A model generated the notes under the pieces. It searched no databases and had not been told where the DNA came from. It saw only the letters and a list, made by a program, of their open reading frames with translations. From Gymnopus androsaceus JB14 (taxonomy: Eukaryota; Basidiomycota; Agaricomycetes; Agaricales; Omphalotaceae), in NCBI GenBank assembly GCA_009733575.1, contig ML769391.1:542147-606146 (forward strand): a stretch of 64,000 nucleotides of DNA, read 5' to 3'. Each line of letters begins with the position of its first letter. Positions within the stretch are counted from its first letter, which is position 1. Below are positions 55,106 to 64,000 of the stretch, piece after piece. The translations under genes and the position numbers were made by a program.

Positions 55106-56113
55106 GCCTAAGCGCCGCTGTGTAGGGACACGATAGATACACGTTAGTGGCAATCGTGGAGAAGGACTGAAGAAAAACCATCGATCGATATATTATAGTA
55201 GCCTTGTCGGATAATCTCGGTTATTTATACTACCCCAAGCATCGGGTAGGCGGTGCCAGTGAGATATATTCAGGCCCTCGCTGCATGTTTATTACTTATG
55301 CACATGGAGATATTGCGAAGATCTACGCTCACTATGTGACGCAGAAGAGTAAAAGTCAACGAAAACGAAAACGGTACTACGAAAGAAAGTACAACTAGGA
55401 GACAAAGTGAAAGGCTGAGTTTTTAGTTTTAACCTACATCGTTTTTAGTATCACAATTCGCCGAGCAATAGAAGAGTTGTTTTGACCAGCGCTTCAAGTC
55501 TTTGCCATGATGGCAATATGATGGTCATCCGCGGCCGACTCCAAGTTACTGGCAAGTTGTTGGGCGGATCTTGGCACGCTGAGCACGCCAAGTCTGGGGT
55601 TACCACTTCAAGCTTGAAGTGGTAATCAAGCTCCAAGAAGGTTCGAGCTAGAGACAACGATCGTTGGGCTTCATTCAGATCGTCGCCTTTCGGAATTAAC
55701 TTCTATATATTTCAAGGTTGTGGCGTTAGTAGTAATCCTGAGTTGAGCAAAGAGTTGAGTGCGTATATACGCAGGCTGTCACCAGCGAGATAATGTTTTT
55801 GCTTCAATGTTCGCTTCGGTGTTCGCCATAAAAGAAAAGCATCACGACTATGGACTGAATGTAACCGGAAATAGAGCGAGGCCGTCTGGAGCTTGCCTTA
55901 GATTTGTCGCGACTTGGTCGCGACTTGAGTTCCGGCAACTCTAGAAATTCAATCACATGAATGACATTGATCGGTGACTCCGATTCAAAAGTATATTTGA
56001 GCCCCGCATTTCATGTTGTCACTCTCCGGACCCAGCTTCCTTCTTCTTTCTCTTACCCTCATCCCGACGTTAGCATATAGCTAGTTTGGCAGAGTCGAAC
56101 TTTTAGGCTCAGA
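55106..56113. other. Divergent promoter region between UGT and PDK-type gene
   Basis: No convincing gene; frames at 55,451-55,657 (-) and 55,759-55,944 (+) are short and lack motifs. It contains a perfect 26-bp palindrome (55,600-55,625) and a doubled TCGCGACTTGG (about 55,907-55,927). The PDK promoter must lie in the last part. Confidence 0.4.
55600..55625. repeat. Perfect 26-bp palindrome
   Basis: TTACCACTTCAAG followed directly by its reverse complement, no loop, in an otherwise unique intergenic region between two divergent genes. It could be a dimeric factor site or chance; no second copy was seen. Confidence 0.7.
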
Positions 56114-58042
56114 ATGTCTCATGGATTCAAAATAACGTCTGCATTATGGGACAAGATCCATCATTTTGCGAGCTTTCCTCAAACTGGAGGTAACTATTTC
56201 TCTCCTGTAACTTGGTAGGTTTGGATGATCAACTTGATCTGCACCAGTCTCGCTCCAGCAAATGGTTCTTTTCGGTCAGAATCCAAGCCAGGGGACATTG
56301 TTGAAGGCTAGTCAATTCCTGAGTGGTGAGTACCACTTTATGTCAGATCCGACCAACTCAAATATCTCTTTGGCAGAGGAACTACCCGTCAGACTGGCGC
56401 ATCGTGTCAAGGAGCTAGACGAACTGCCTCATAATCTCTCAGACATGGCCTCCATTATCAAGGTCAAGCATTGGTATGCCCAGAGCTTCGAGGTGCGTCT
56501 AGTAGCTCTGAATCCCCAGTTAATTTATGCTAAATCTACGCAGGAACTTATCAAATTTCCTCCGCTTCCTACTCTCTCTCCAGAAATTCGACGATTACTC
56601 TTTTCATCTCCTTCCTCAACAAAGTCCAATGGCGAACATCAACTTCCTTCATCTACACCCAACCCGTCTCTTGAGCACATGTTGCTAGTAGACGATGTCG
56701 CGAACCAAAACTTTCCTACTAGTCTCGATGGTTCAGGCTCGTCGCGTTCATCATCTTCATCATCAGGCAGTATGGGATTCTATGGTGGCGTTAATGGCCA
56801 GCATGCTGGTTGGGGCAACGGTGCGGGAAACGGAAATGGAAACGGGAACGGGAATGGAAATGGAAACGGAGCTACAGTTGAAGGGTTCAATAAGTTAAAG
56901 CTGAGGGTCCCGATGGACAGAAGGTGAATACTTGCTCCCGTGGCCACGTTATTCTCATTAACCGTGAACGCAGATACTATGCTGCTCCCATTGCTTCGAC
57001 AATGGAATGGCCACCGGAGATCCCCGATTACAACAAGCGTTTCACGAAAATGCTAGAGACCATCAAATCAAGACACGATCCAACTGTTACTACGGTCGCC
57101 CAAGGTGTGCTGGAATGGAAACACCAGCAGCGTGCGCGCCACATCGGTCTCGATATGCAGCAGTGGTTAGATAGGTTCTATCTCAGCCGAATTGGTATTC
57201 GATTCTTAATAGGGCAACGTGAGTCTTTAGCTCCTTTGTCGACAAACATCTCTCAAGTTGTTGTGTATAGACATTGCTTTAAATACACAGGAGGCACATC
57301 CCGACTATGTTGGTATTATCTGTACCAACGCGGTGAGCCTTCTTTTTTAATGCTATAAAACATTCTCTAATGTAATACCAGAATGTTCATGATATAATCG
57401 AAGAAGCCATCGAAAACGCAAGATTCGTCTGTGAAGAACATTTCTCTCTTTTCTCCTCTCCCCCAGTTCAGCTCATATGTCCGCAAAACCTCACATTCCC
57501 TTACGTGCCCGGGCACTTGTCGCACATCATCTTTGAGCTGCTGAAGAACAGTCTGCGAGCAGTAGTAGAGAGACACGGAGTAGGGAATGAAGGCAACTTT
57601 CCGCCGATCAAGGTGTGTTCTTAAATGTCCGCTATTACTTGCGAAATAAATTCGCTTACCACGTTCTGATAGGTGATTGTGGTAGAGGGCAAGGAAGATA
57701 TTACAATCAAGATCTCTGACGAAGGCGGAGGCATCGCTCGTTCTGCGATGGGCCTCATCTGGACTTATATGTACACGACAATGAAAAGCGAAGGACTAGA
57801 CGAGAACTTCCGGGCTAGCGATTTCAAGGCGCCAATGGCTGGTTTTGGATATGGGCTTCCTCTGAGTCGACTGGTACGTGCTGTTTATTCTTCAGAGTCT
57901 TCCTGTTTCCTTCTCACTTTTTTCTAAATAGTATGCACGGTACTTTGGAGGCGATTTGCGATTAATTTCGATGGATGGGTTCGGGACAGATGTTTATATC
58001 CATCTGAACCGGTTGAGTAGTAGCCGCGAGCCTCTACCATAA
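56114..58042 (+). CDS. Pyruvate dehydrogenase kinase-type mitochondrial protein kinase
   Basis: PDK/BCKDK enzymes phosphorylate and switch off the E1 subunit of pyruvate or branched-chain 2-oxoacid dehydrogenase in the mitochondrial matrix, with a histidine-kinase-like ATP fold. From ATG 56,114 through about nine exons to TAA 58,040-58,042: [53 protein letters not shown] [31 protein letters not shown] (N box, Glu and Asn present), [10 protein letters not shown] (G1), [20 protein letters not shown] (G2) and a [15 protein letters not shown] end. All key residues are present and no frame break was found. Unusual is an insert of about 90 residues after [14 protein letters not shown], rich in Ser, then Gly-Asn repeats. 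Choice between PDK and BCKDK is open. Confidence 0.9.
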
Positions 58043-58670
58043 CTGCATAGAAGAGCATTTTGGCGTTTATTTTAAGGCTGCTTACGCGTTCAGTTCGAGG
58101 ATACTCGATTCTGAGTGGTGCGATTAGGGCATGTATGATAGGGAGCGATGTTATCGTTAGTGTGGTGTTTGTAATCTTAGTATACCGGTGTACTAATAGT
58201 AATAGCTATTGGGACGCGCTTGTCTCGCAATGAAGAAGATCATTCGCTCATGCCAGTTGAACGTTGAACTTGGAACACCAGAACGGCGGCGGCTATCTAT
58301 TACCCGAGTGAAACCTAGAATAAATGAATAACAAGTGCCCCCAAGTGAAGATACCTGTGGGTTTCTTGTAAGGACCTAAAGTTGCCAAAATAAATAAAAA
58401 AGGCCATTCAAAGATGTCCATTTAGTGAACGAGCTTCGGCTAATCGAAGTCAAGTTTGGAGACATGGCCCTGACTGGAATTCAGACAAATAGAAAGAAGG
58501 CACTTATATTGCATAAAGTTCGAGTAATGTAGAGCGATGCAGTCGAGTCTCATACCAGGAAGAATGCGAGAGAAAAGTCTCAACTACCCTGTCAGAGGCT
58601 GAGACATCATGTAGGAAGCCATAGGAGAAACTTCAAAAGAAGCTAGCTAGGAGGAAGAGCCATACCTGCA
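58043..58670. other. Intergenic, no gene seen
   Basis: 3' UTR of the PDK-type gene and unassigned sequence. No ORF, repeat or RNA gene recognised. Confidence 0.4.
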
Positions 58671-58840
58671 GGAGATTTCTCCACCAGACGCCTACGAATA
58701 CATCCATGCCACGTCTCAGAAACGGTTCCTATCATAGCATGGGTTTCTTTTGTGTACCGGTAATTTGACGACGAGGGGTTTTGAGAGCTTGAGCAGGGGC
58801 ATCATCGATGATCTTGGTGTGCAAATTTTCCAGCAAATTG
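58671..58840 (+). pseudogene. UGT exon fragment upstream of NLR2
   Basis: 58,688-58,746 reads CGCCTACGAATACAT, GCCACGTCTCAGAAACGGTT and CCTATCATAGCATGGGTTTC, nearly identical to the inverse of 54,440-54,500 inside the UGT gene (YEYIYATSQK...IIAWVSV). One base is missing from the AAAACGG run, breaking the frame. It is the remnant of a second UGT copy, oriented toward NLR2 exactly as the intact UGT is toward NLR1. Confidence 0.7.
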
Positions 58841-58924
58841 ATGATTAGAACTTTTAAAATAAGTCAACTATGAAAAGCGCACCTCAGATCTGGCTCCAGA
58901 GACTTTCAATGAGGTCGAGGTACC

Positions 58925-59368
58925 CTAATAAAGAAAGAGATGTACTAGCTGACTGTTATGAAGAAGAAAAAGGTCTGAATACACCTCAGGCTCAGGCTGA
59001 ACAAGTTTGACTGGATCCTGAGTGGTTTCGGCACTATCCCATCTGCCAAATTTCATGGCAAGTTCAACATTGTCCTTTTCTTGAGTGCTTTGTGCTGCCT
59101 TGTCCACATCCATCACACTCAAGGAAGCACAAGAGACTGAGTGCAAACTTGAAGGATTTCCCTGTCCACATACCTTATCTGGACCCTCCATTGTGAACAG
59201 ATGATCGCAAATGAAGGAACTCCACTTTCTGAGATGAGAACAGATGACAATCACTGCTAAGACGGATGGCAGGCCATCATGATCAGAATATAAATCATAG
59301 TAAACAAGAGTAGTATATAAACCCTTTCCCATGCTGATTTCTTGCTTCATTCCCATCATCATTATCAT
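58925..59368 (-). CDS. 147-codon ORF antisense to the NLR2 upstream region
   Basis: Open frame with no known motif: a His/Leu-rich middle and an acidic Gln/Glu-rich end. Its first 45 codons lie in the block conserved upstream of both NLRs, but there the other copy does not keep the frame, which argues against coding. Listed as doubtful. Confidence 0.15.
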   Translation of the reverse strand: MIMMMGMKQEISMGKGLYTTLVYYDLYSDHDGLPSVLAVIVICSHLRKWSSFICDHLFTMEGPDKVCGQGNPSSLHSVSCASLSVMDVDKAAQSTQEKDNVELAMKFGRWDSAETTQDPVKLVQPEPEVYSDLFLLHNSQLVHLFLY

Positions 59369-59449
59369 GAGTGGACAATTTGGCCCAGGTAGCCAGTAAG
59401 TTAGGCATTTGAATAGTCTACTATGCCACCTGTGCTCATGTTGTAAATT
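59215..59449 (+). promoter_or_regulatory. Upstream region of NLR2 conserved with NLR1
   Basis: Counterpart of 52,662-52,880, with the same GGGTTTATATA and flanking blocks in the same order, followed by GTCTACTATGCCACCTGTG shortly before the ATG at 59,450. Confidence 0.5.
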
Positions 59450-62400
59450 ATGGTAGACATAAACAAGGAGACATCCGGTAGGATACTGTTCCTTGACAGA
59501 AGCCAGTTTGTTAATAATTACTTGTTTGAAGTCTGTTTGAAAATTCCTCCAACTTTAGGATAAATGGTGGCAACTTCATTGTTGCAAATGATGTTACTAT
59601 TCAGCGTGAGCAAGTTTTCCAAGTTCTATTTGAAATTTGAAATTTGACAGTGATTCAACTTAGCCCATGATCAAGTGAAGGAAATCAGAGACTGGCTTAA
59701 AGCACCAGATTGCTCTCCCAATTTTGACACAGCTGTCAACAAGAAAACTGCAGGAACTGGAAGTTGGATCATTGAACATCCAAAATACATTCAGTGGAAC
59801 AACAATAATGGTGGATTGCTGTGGATTCAAGGCAAAGGTGAGTTAAGCTAGTGTGATATATGATTATTCCAAGTGATTGATATATTTTTGTAGCTGGATC
59901 AGGTAAAACAGTCATTTCGTGAGTGCAGTCAGGATATTCTACAAGAATTTGGTAAAGATTAAAGAATTTCTAGAACAACAATCATAGATCATCTATATGA
60001 CACCTCAAACACTGTTTGGTTTCACTATTTTGATTTCCGTGATAACACAGGAGACAAATCTGGTTATCGGGGATTTCTATTAAATATGCTGCAACAAATG
60101 GGCGTGAATGACTATAGAATTTGTCCAGCATTGCAAGAATTGTATAGCCAGTGCAAGAGAGGTCATCAAGTTGGCCAACCTCACAATTTGCAGTTAGAAA
60201 ATACCCTGAACAGAATCATTCAAGAATCTATTCGAGGATATATTGTGCTAGATGCCTTGGATGAATGCAACCTGCAGGATAGAGTCTATGTTCTGAAATG
60301 GGTGGTAAACATCTCCAGAAAAATCAAAACTGCTGTTACAAGTCGATATCTACCAGAGGGACAAGCAGCCAATGTTGGATTAATTACATTGGACAGCTGG
60401 AGTTCCAGAATTGAAGATGATATTTCTCTCTATTTGGAAAATCAACTACATCCCTATTTCAAAGGAGAGTTGAAAGCTATGGTATTAAATACATTGAAGA
60501 CCAAGGCACAGGGGCAGTAAGTGATTAAAATCTTACCATGAATACATCCATGTTTACGTCTGTGATTTAGATTTCGGTGGGTGGATTGTCAAGTCAGAAC
60601 ATTGATTCAATGTCCAAATGACAAGGTAGTCATTCAGACATTGCCAAACCTACCACATGATTTGGAGCAAACATACATGCAAGCTATACAAAATACTGAG
60701 CAAAGTAAATGTGCAACAGATGCCCATCACCTTCTGATGTGGCTCACATTTGCCTTTGAACCATTAAATAAATGGCAAGTTTCGGATTTTCTTGCAATTG
60801 ACTTGGAAAAACAGGAATTGTATCCAAGCAATGGCATGACCCTGAAAATAGAGCTGGTTGTTGACTCCAACCTTGTGACTGTGGATGTAAATGGTATAGT
60901 CCAATTGGCACACACCTCTGTCAAGGAGTTCCTGATCATCAGCAGAACCTGGGTGATCCCACAGCAAGGTCCCCCTCTGTACAGAACTGGACAGCTCTGT
61001 GGCTTCTGTGGATTGTATTGGGGCTTCTGTACAGTGCTGTACAGCAACCCACAGCAATCCACAGCAATCCACAGCAATCCACAGCAATCCACAGCAATCC
61101 ACAGTTCACCCAGGTTCTGCTGATGATTACCAAGGCTAATTTAGAGCAAACAAAAAGTTTGTTTGAGTTCAATGCACAGTTAGCTCATGCCTCGTTGGCA
61201 AAGATATGTATCATATATCTACTGAAATCAACCATTGTGATAAACGAAGCACACCCTATCCCTCCTAAGCAACAAACATATTATTATGCAGCAAATTATT
61301 GGCGAGCCCACACAAGGCCAGTGCAAGAATCAGGTCCAGAAACAGCCCTAGACAATTTGACCGAAGACTTTCTGAAAGAAGAAATTGCACCATTTAAACT
61401 CTGGAGAGAAATAATATATCATGGAAGATATGGGGAGAAGATGCCCAACCCACTGTACTGCGCTGCTGATGGTGGTTTGAAAAAGAGTGCGTATGATCTG
61501 ATTTTGAGTGGTGAATATGATATCAATGCAAAGGGAGGACAATATGGAAGTGCTCTCCAAGCAGCTGCATGTGGAAAGAATGAAGCCATTGTCAAGCTGC
61601 TATTGAACAATGGAGCAGATGTTAATGCTCAGGGAGGCTTATATGGAAATGCACTCCAAGCAGCAATAGCCATTGGAAATGAAGCCATAGTCCAGCTTCT
61701 ATTGAAAAATGGAGCTGATGTGAATGCTCAGGGAAGTAAATATGGAAATGCACTCCAAGCAGCAGTATCCAGTGGAGATAACATCATAGTCCAGCTTCTA
61801 TTAAACAATGGAGCTAATGCAAATGCTCAGGGAGGCAGATTTGGAAGTACTCTCCAAGCAGCTGCATTCAATGGAAATGAAGCCATAGTCCAGCTTCTAT
61901 TGAACAATGGAGCTGATGTGAATACTCAGGGAAGTAAATATGGAAATACTCTCCAAACAGCTGCAATCAAAGGAAATGAAGCCATAGTCCAGCTTCTATT
62001 GGACAATGGAGCTGATGTAAATGTTCAGGGAGGTGAATATGGCAATGCTCTGCAAGCAGCTTCATTCAAGGGAAATGAAATCATAGTCCAGCTTCTATTG
62101 AACAATGGAGCTGATGTGAATGCTCAGGGAGGCAGATTTGGAAGTACTGTCCAAGCGGCTGCATTCAATGGAAATGAAGCCATAGTCCAGCTTCTATTGA
62201 ACAATGGAGCTGATGTGAATGCTGAGGGAGGTGAATATGGAAATGCCCTCAAGGCAGCTACATTCAATGGAAATGAAGCTATAGTCCAGCTTCTATTGAA
62301 CAATGGAGCTGATTTGAGTGCTCAGGGAGGTTATTATGGAAATGCTCTTCAAACAGCTGCATTCAGTGGAAATGAAGTCATAGCCCAGCTGCTATTAAAC

Positions 62401-63490
62401 AATGCAGCTGACTTAAGTGCTCAGGGAGGCAATTTCGAAAATGCTCTCCAAGCAGCTGCATTCAATGGAAATGAAGCCATTGTCCAGCTGCTATTGAACA
62501 ATGGAGCTGATTTGAGTGCTCAGGGAGGCAGTTATGGAAATACTCTCCAAGCAGCTGCATTCAATGGAAATGAAGCCATAGTTCAGCTTCTATTAAACAA
62601 TGGAGCTGATGTGAATGCTCAGGGAGGCTTATATGGAAATGCACTCCAAGCAGCAGTATCCAATGGAAATGAAATTATAGTCCAGCTTCTATTAAACAAC
62701 GGAGCTGATGTGAACACTCAGGGAGGCAGATTTGGAAGTACTCTCCAAGCAGCTGTATTCAATGGAAATGAAGCCGTAGTCCAGTTTTTATTAAACAATG
62801 GAGCCAATGTGAATGCGCAGAGAGGCTTATATGGAAATGCTCTCCAAACAGCTGCAATCAAAGGAAATGAAGCCACAGTCCAGCTTCTATTGGACAATGG
62901 AGCTGATGTAAATGTTCAGGGAGGTGAATATGGCAATGCTCTGCAAGCAGCTTCATTCAAGGGAAATGAAATCATAGTCCAACTTCTATTGAAAAATGGA
63001 GCTGATGTGAATGCTCAGGGAGGCAGATTTGGAGATACTCTTCAAGCAGCTGCATTCAATGGAAATGAAGCCATAGTCCAGCTTCTATTGAACAGAAAAG
63101 CTGATGTGAATGCTAGAGAGGCTATTTTGGAAATGCTCTCCAAGCAGCTACATCCACTAAAAGCTGATGTGAATGCCAGGGAGGCTATTTTGGAAATGCT
63201 CTCCAAGCAGCTACTTCCACTAAAATAAACCCATTGTCCTGCTTCTATTGACTCATGAAGCTGATAGACTTGAGCTGGTTGCCATAGTGGATGCAGCAAC
63301 ATTTGATGATGAGTCAATCAAAGTGCTGCAAATGTGGCAACTGGTTTTTAATCTAGCAGTTTTTGCTGAATTGGCCTTTGCACACGCCAACTTATTGACT
63401 TTGACAAATTTTTTTGGTATCAATTTTTCAAACTCATGCATCCACATTCTGAATAGACAGTTCTTTGCAGATTTCCTTGCTGAAGAATAG
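59450..63490 (+). CDS. NACHT-ankyrin NLR-like protein, NLR2, with MITE and 3' frameshifts
   Basis: Same build as NLR1: MVDINKETSG and INGGNFIVANDVTIQ exons, then AGTGSWIIEHPKYIQWNNNN, GLLWIQGKAGSGKT (Walker A), VWFHYFDFRDN, GYIVLDALDEC, TSRYLPEGQ, a helical linker and 16 ankyrin repeats of 33 residues (61,520-63,110), then LLLLTHEADRLELVAIVDAA and a non-repeat tail to TAG 63,488-63,490. Three things break the simple frame. A 189-bp MITE lies at 60,937-61,125 (after SVKEFLI). Two copies of a 66-bp unit at 63,107-63,225 each lack a base, giving NAREAILEMLSKQL instead of NARGGYFGNALQAA. TAA follows at 63,226-63,228. With the MITE spliced and these corrected, the protein would be about 1,150 residues. 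Confidence 0.8.
60937..61125. mobile_element. 189-bp MITE inside NLR2 with perfect 20-bp inverted ends
   Basis: CATCAGCAGAACCTGGGTGA at the left and its exact reverse complement at the right; AT is duplicated (60,935-60,936, 61,126-61,127). The NLR1 parallel reads GTTTCTGATTACAAAGGC without it. The interior has five CACAGCAATC tandem units (about 61,036-61,103) and a TACAGAACTGGACAGCTCTGT region. A GT at 60,953 and AG at 61,112-61,113 lie within the inverted ends. Confidence 0.9.
61520..63110 (+). repeat. Near-identical 99-bp ankyrin-coding repeats of NLR2
   Basis: Sixteen direct units with very similar DNA (AATGAAGCCATAGTCCAGCT, TCTATTGAACAATGGAGCTG). Units 4-7 and 13-16 are more alike to each other than to neighbours (AAIKGNEA...DNGADVNVQGG, EYGNALQAASFKGNE, RFG), a higher-order copy about 891 bp apart. 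Confidence 0.8.
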
Positions 63491-64000
63491 CCATGTGTTT
63501 ATATCTGAATATCTTAAGAAATGAGTTCGCTGGGTGCTAATTACTCCAAACTGATTGCATGTCACCAGATGATGCAGCACTTGAGGTTGACTGTGTTACC
63601 AATGTTCTTATCTTATCAGACACATGGTATTATTTCCTTATCATTTCCTTTATTTACCTTTGTATATCTGTAAGTGTCAAGAGGTGTTCAAAAAATTAAA
63701 TTTATACATGACGTTGTATTTCAGCTTTAAGGTCAATCCAAGCCCCCCCCTCCCCCCTCCCCCTATATTGGGAAGATTTTTCCCACCCCATTGATTACAA
63801 ATCGGGTCAAGCGCCGGATTTACAGTACGCCAGTCGTTCTCAAGGTTTCTTTTGCTTCTTTCCTTTCCCTGCCCCCCTCAGCTGGCCAGTGGTCTTTTTA
63901 CATTCATCATCACAGAAAAATTCACCTGCCTTTGGCTTCTGAACGCAACCTATGCAAGTCAAATGGTACTGGAACAACACATAAGTACAATTGAAGAAAT
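63491..64000. other. 3' flank of NLR2, no gene seen
   Basis: Includes a C-rich tract (about 63,743-63,765) and a 67-codon frame at 63,791-63,994 without features. Nothing else recognised before the window end. Confidence 0.4.

Noticed and set aside
61036..61103. CRISPR-like array in the CACAGCAATC repeats
   Set aside because: Ten-base units without spacers in a eukaryotic MITE.
61018..63228. The 736-codon frame at 61,018 as a complete gene
   Set aside because: Its start lies inside the MITE; it is the 3' part of NLR2.

Overview
The window reads as nuclear DNA of a filamentous basidiomycete, most likely an agaricomycete. Genes are broken by many 45-65 nt GT-AG introns, the families are typical of that group (F-box, GT90 xylosyltransferase-like, cytochrome P450, UDP-glycosyltransferase, NACHT-ankyrin proteins), and transposable elements (TEs) are nested several layers deep. 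No rRNA, tRNA or CRISPR array was recognised.

Layout. (1) 1-14.1 kb is gene-rich: the tail of an unknown + strand gene, an F-box gene (-), a small secreted protein gene (-), an SNF2/RING-type ATPase gene (+), a GT90 gene (-) and a P450 gene (+). (2) 14.1-28.1 kb is TE-dominated: an unrecognised ORF split by a 1.1-kb-type solo LTR (itself carrying a LINE fragment and a MITE), a TIR element with telomere-like hairpins, and a decayed Copia element split by a 1.8-kb-type solo LTR. (3) 28.7-52.7 kb is, in effect, one NACHT-ankyrin gene (NLR1, minus strand) blown open by insertions. A 19.6-kb nested block (29,570-49,176) with CATCAC...GTGATG ends and a 2-bp AT duplication sits inside one ankyrin repeat, and a 552-bp element sits in the next repeat. 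The block holds a 9.6-kb Copia element with matching AATAT duplications, solo LTRs, MITEs, satellites, a DDE transposase gene and a roughly 2.8-kb repeat of its own sequence. (4) 53.1-58.0 kb holds a UDP-glycosyltransferase gene (-) and an intact pyruvate-dehydrogenase-kinase-type gene (+). (5) 58.7-63.5 kb holds a UGT fragment and a second NACHT-ankyrin gene (NLR2, +). [UGT-NLR] is therefore present as an inverted duplication around the kinase gene. NLR2 carries a 189-bp MITE whose own GT...AG would restore the reading frame if spliced.

The most unusual signals are the nested insertion that splits NLR1 with a perfectly predictable empty site, the introner-like MITE in NLR2, a CATCA-ended element family with 2-bp duplications, and telomere-motif hairpins inside TIR elements. 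Many reading-frame breaks are single-base changes at short homopolymers. The second copy of the internal repeat shows the same kind of change, so uncorrected sequencing error or haplotype joining must be excluded before genes are called dead.
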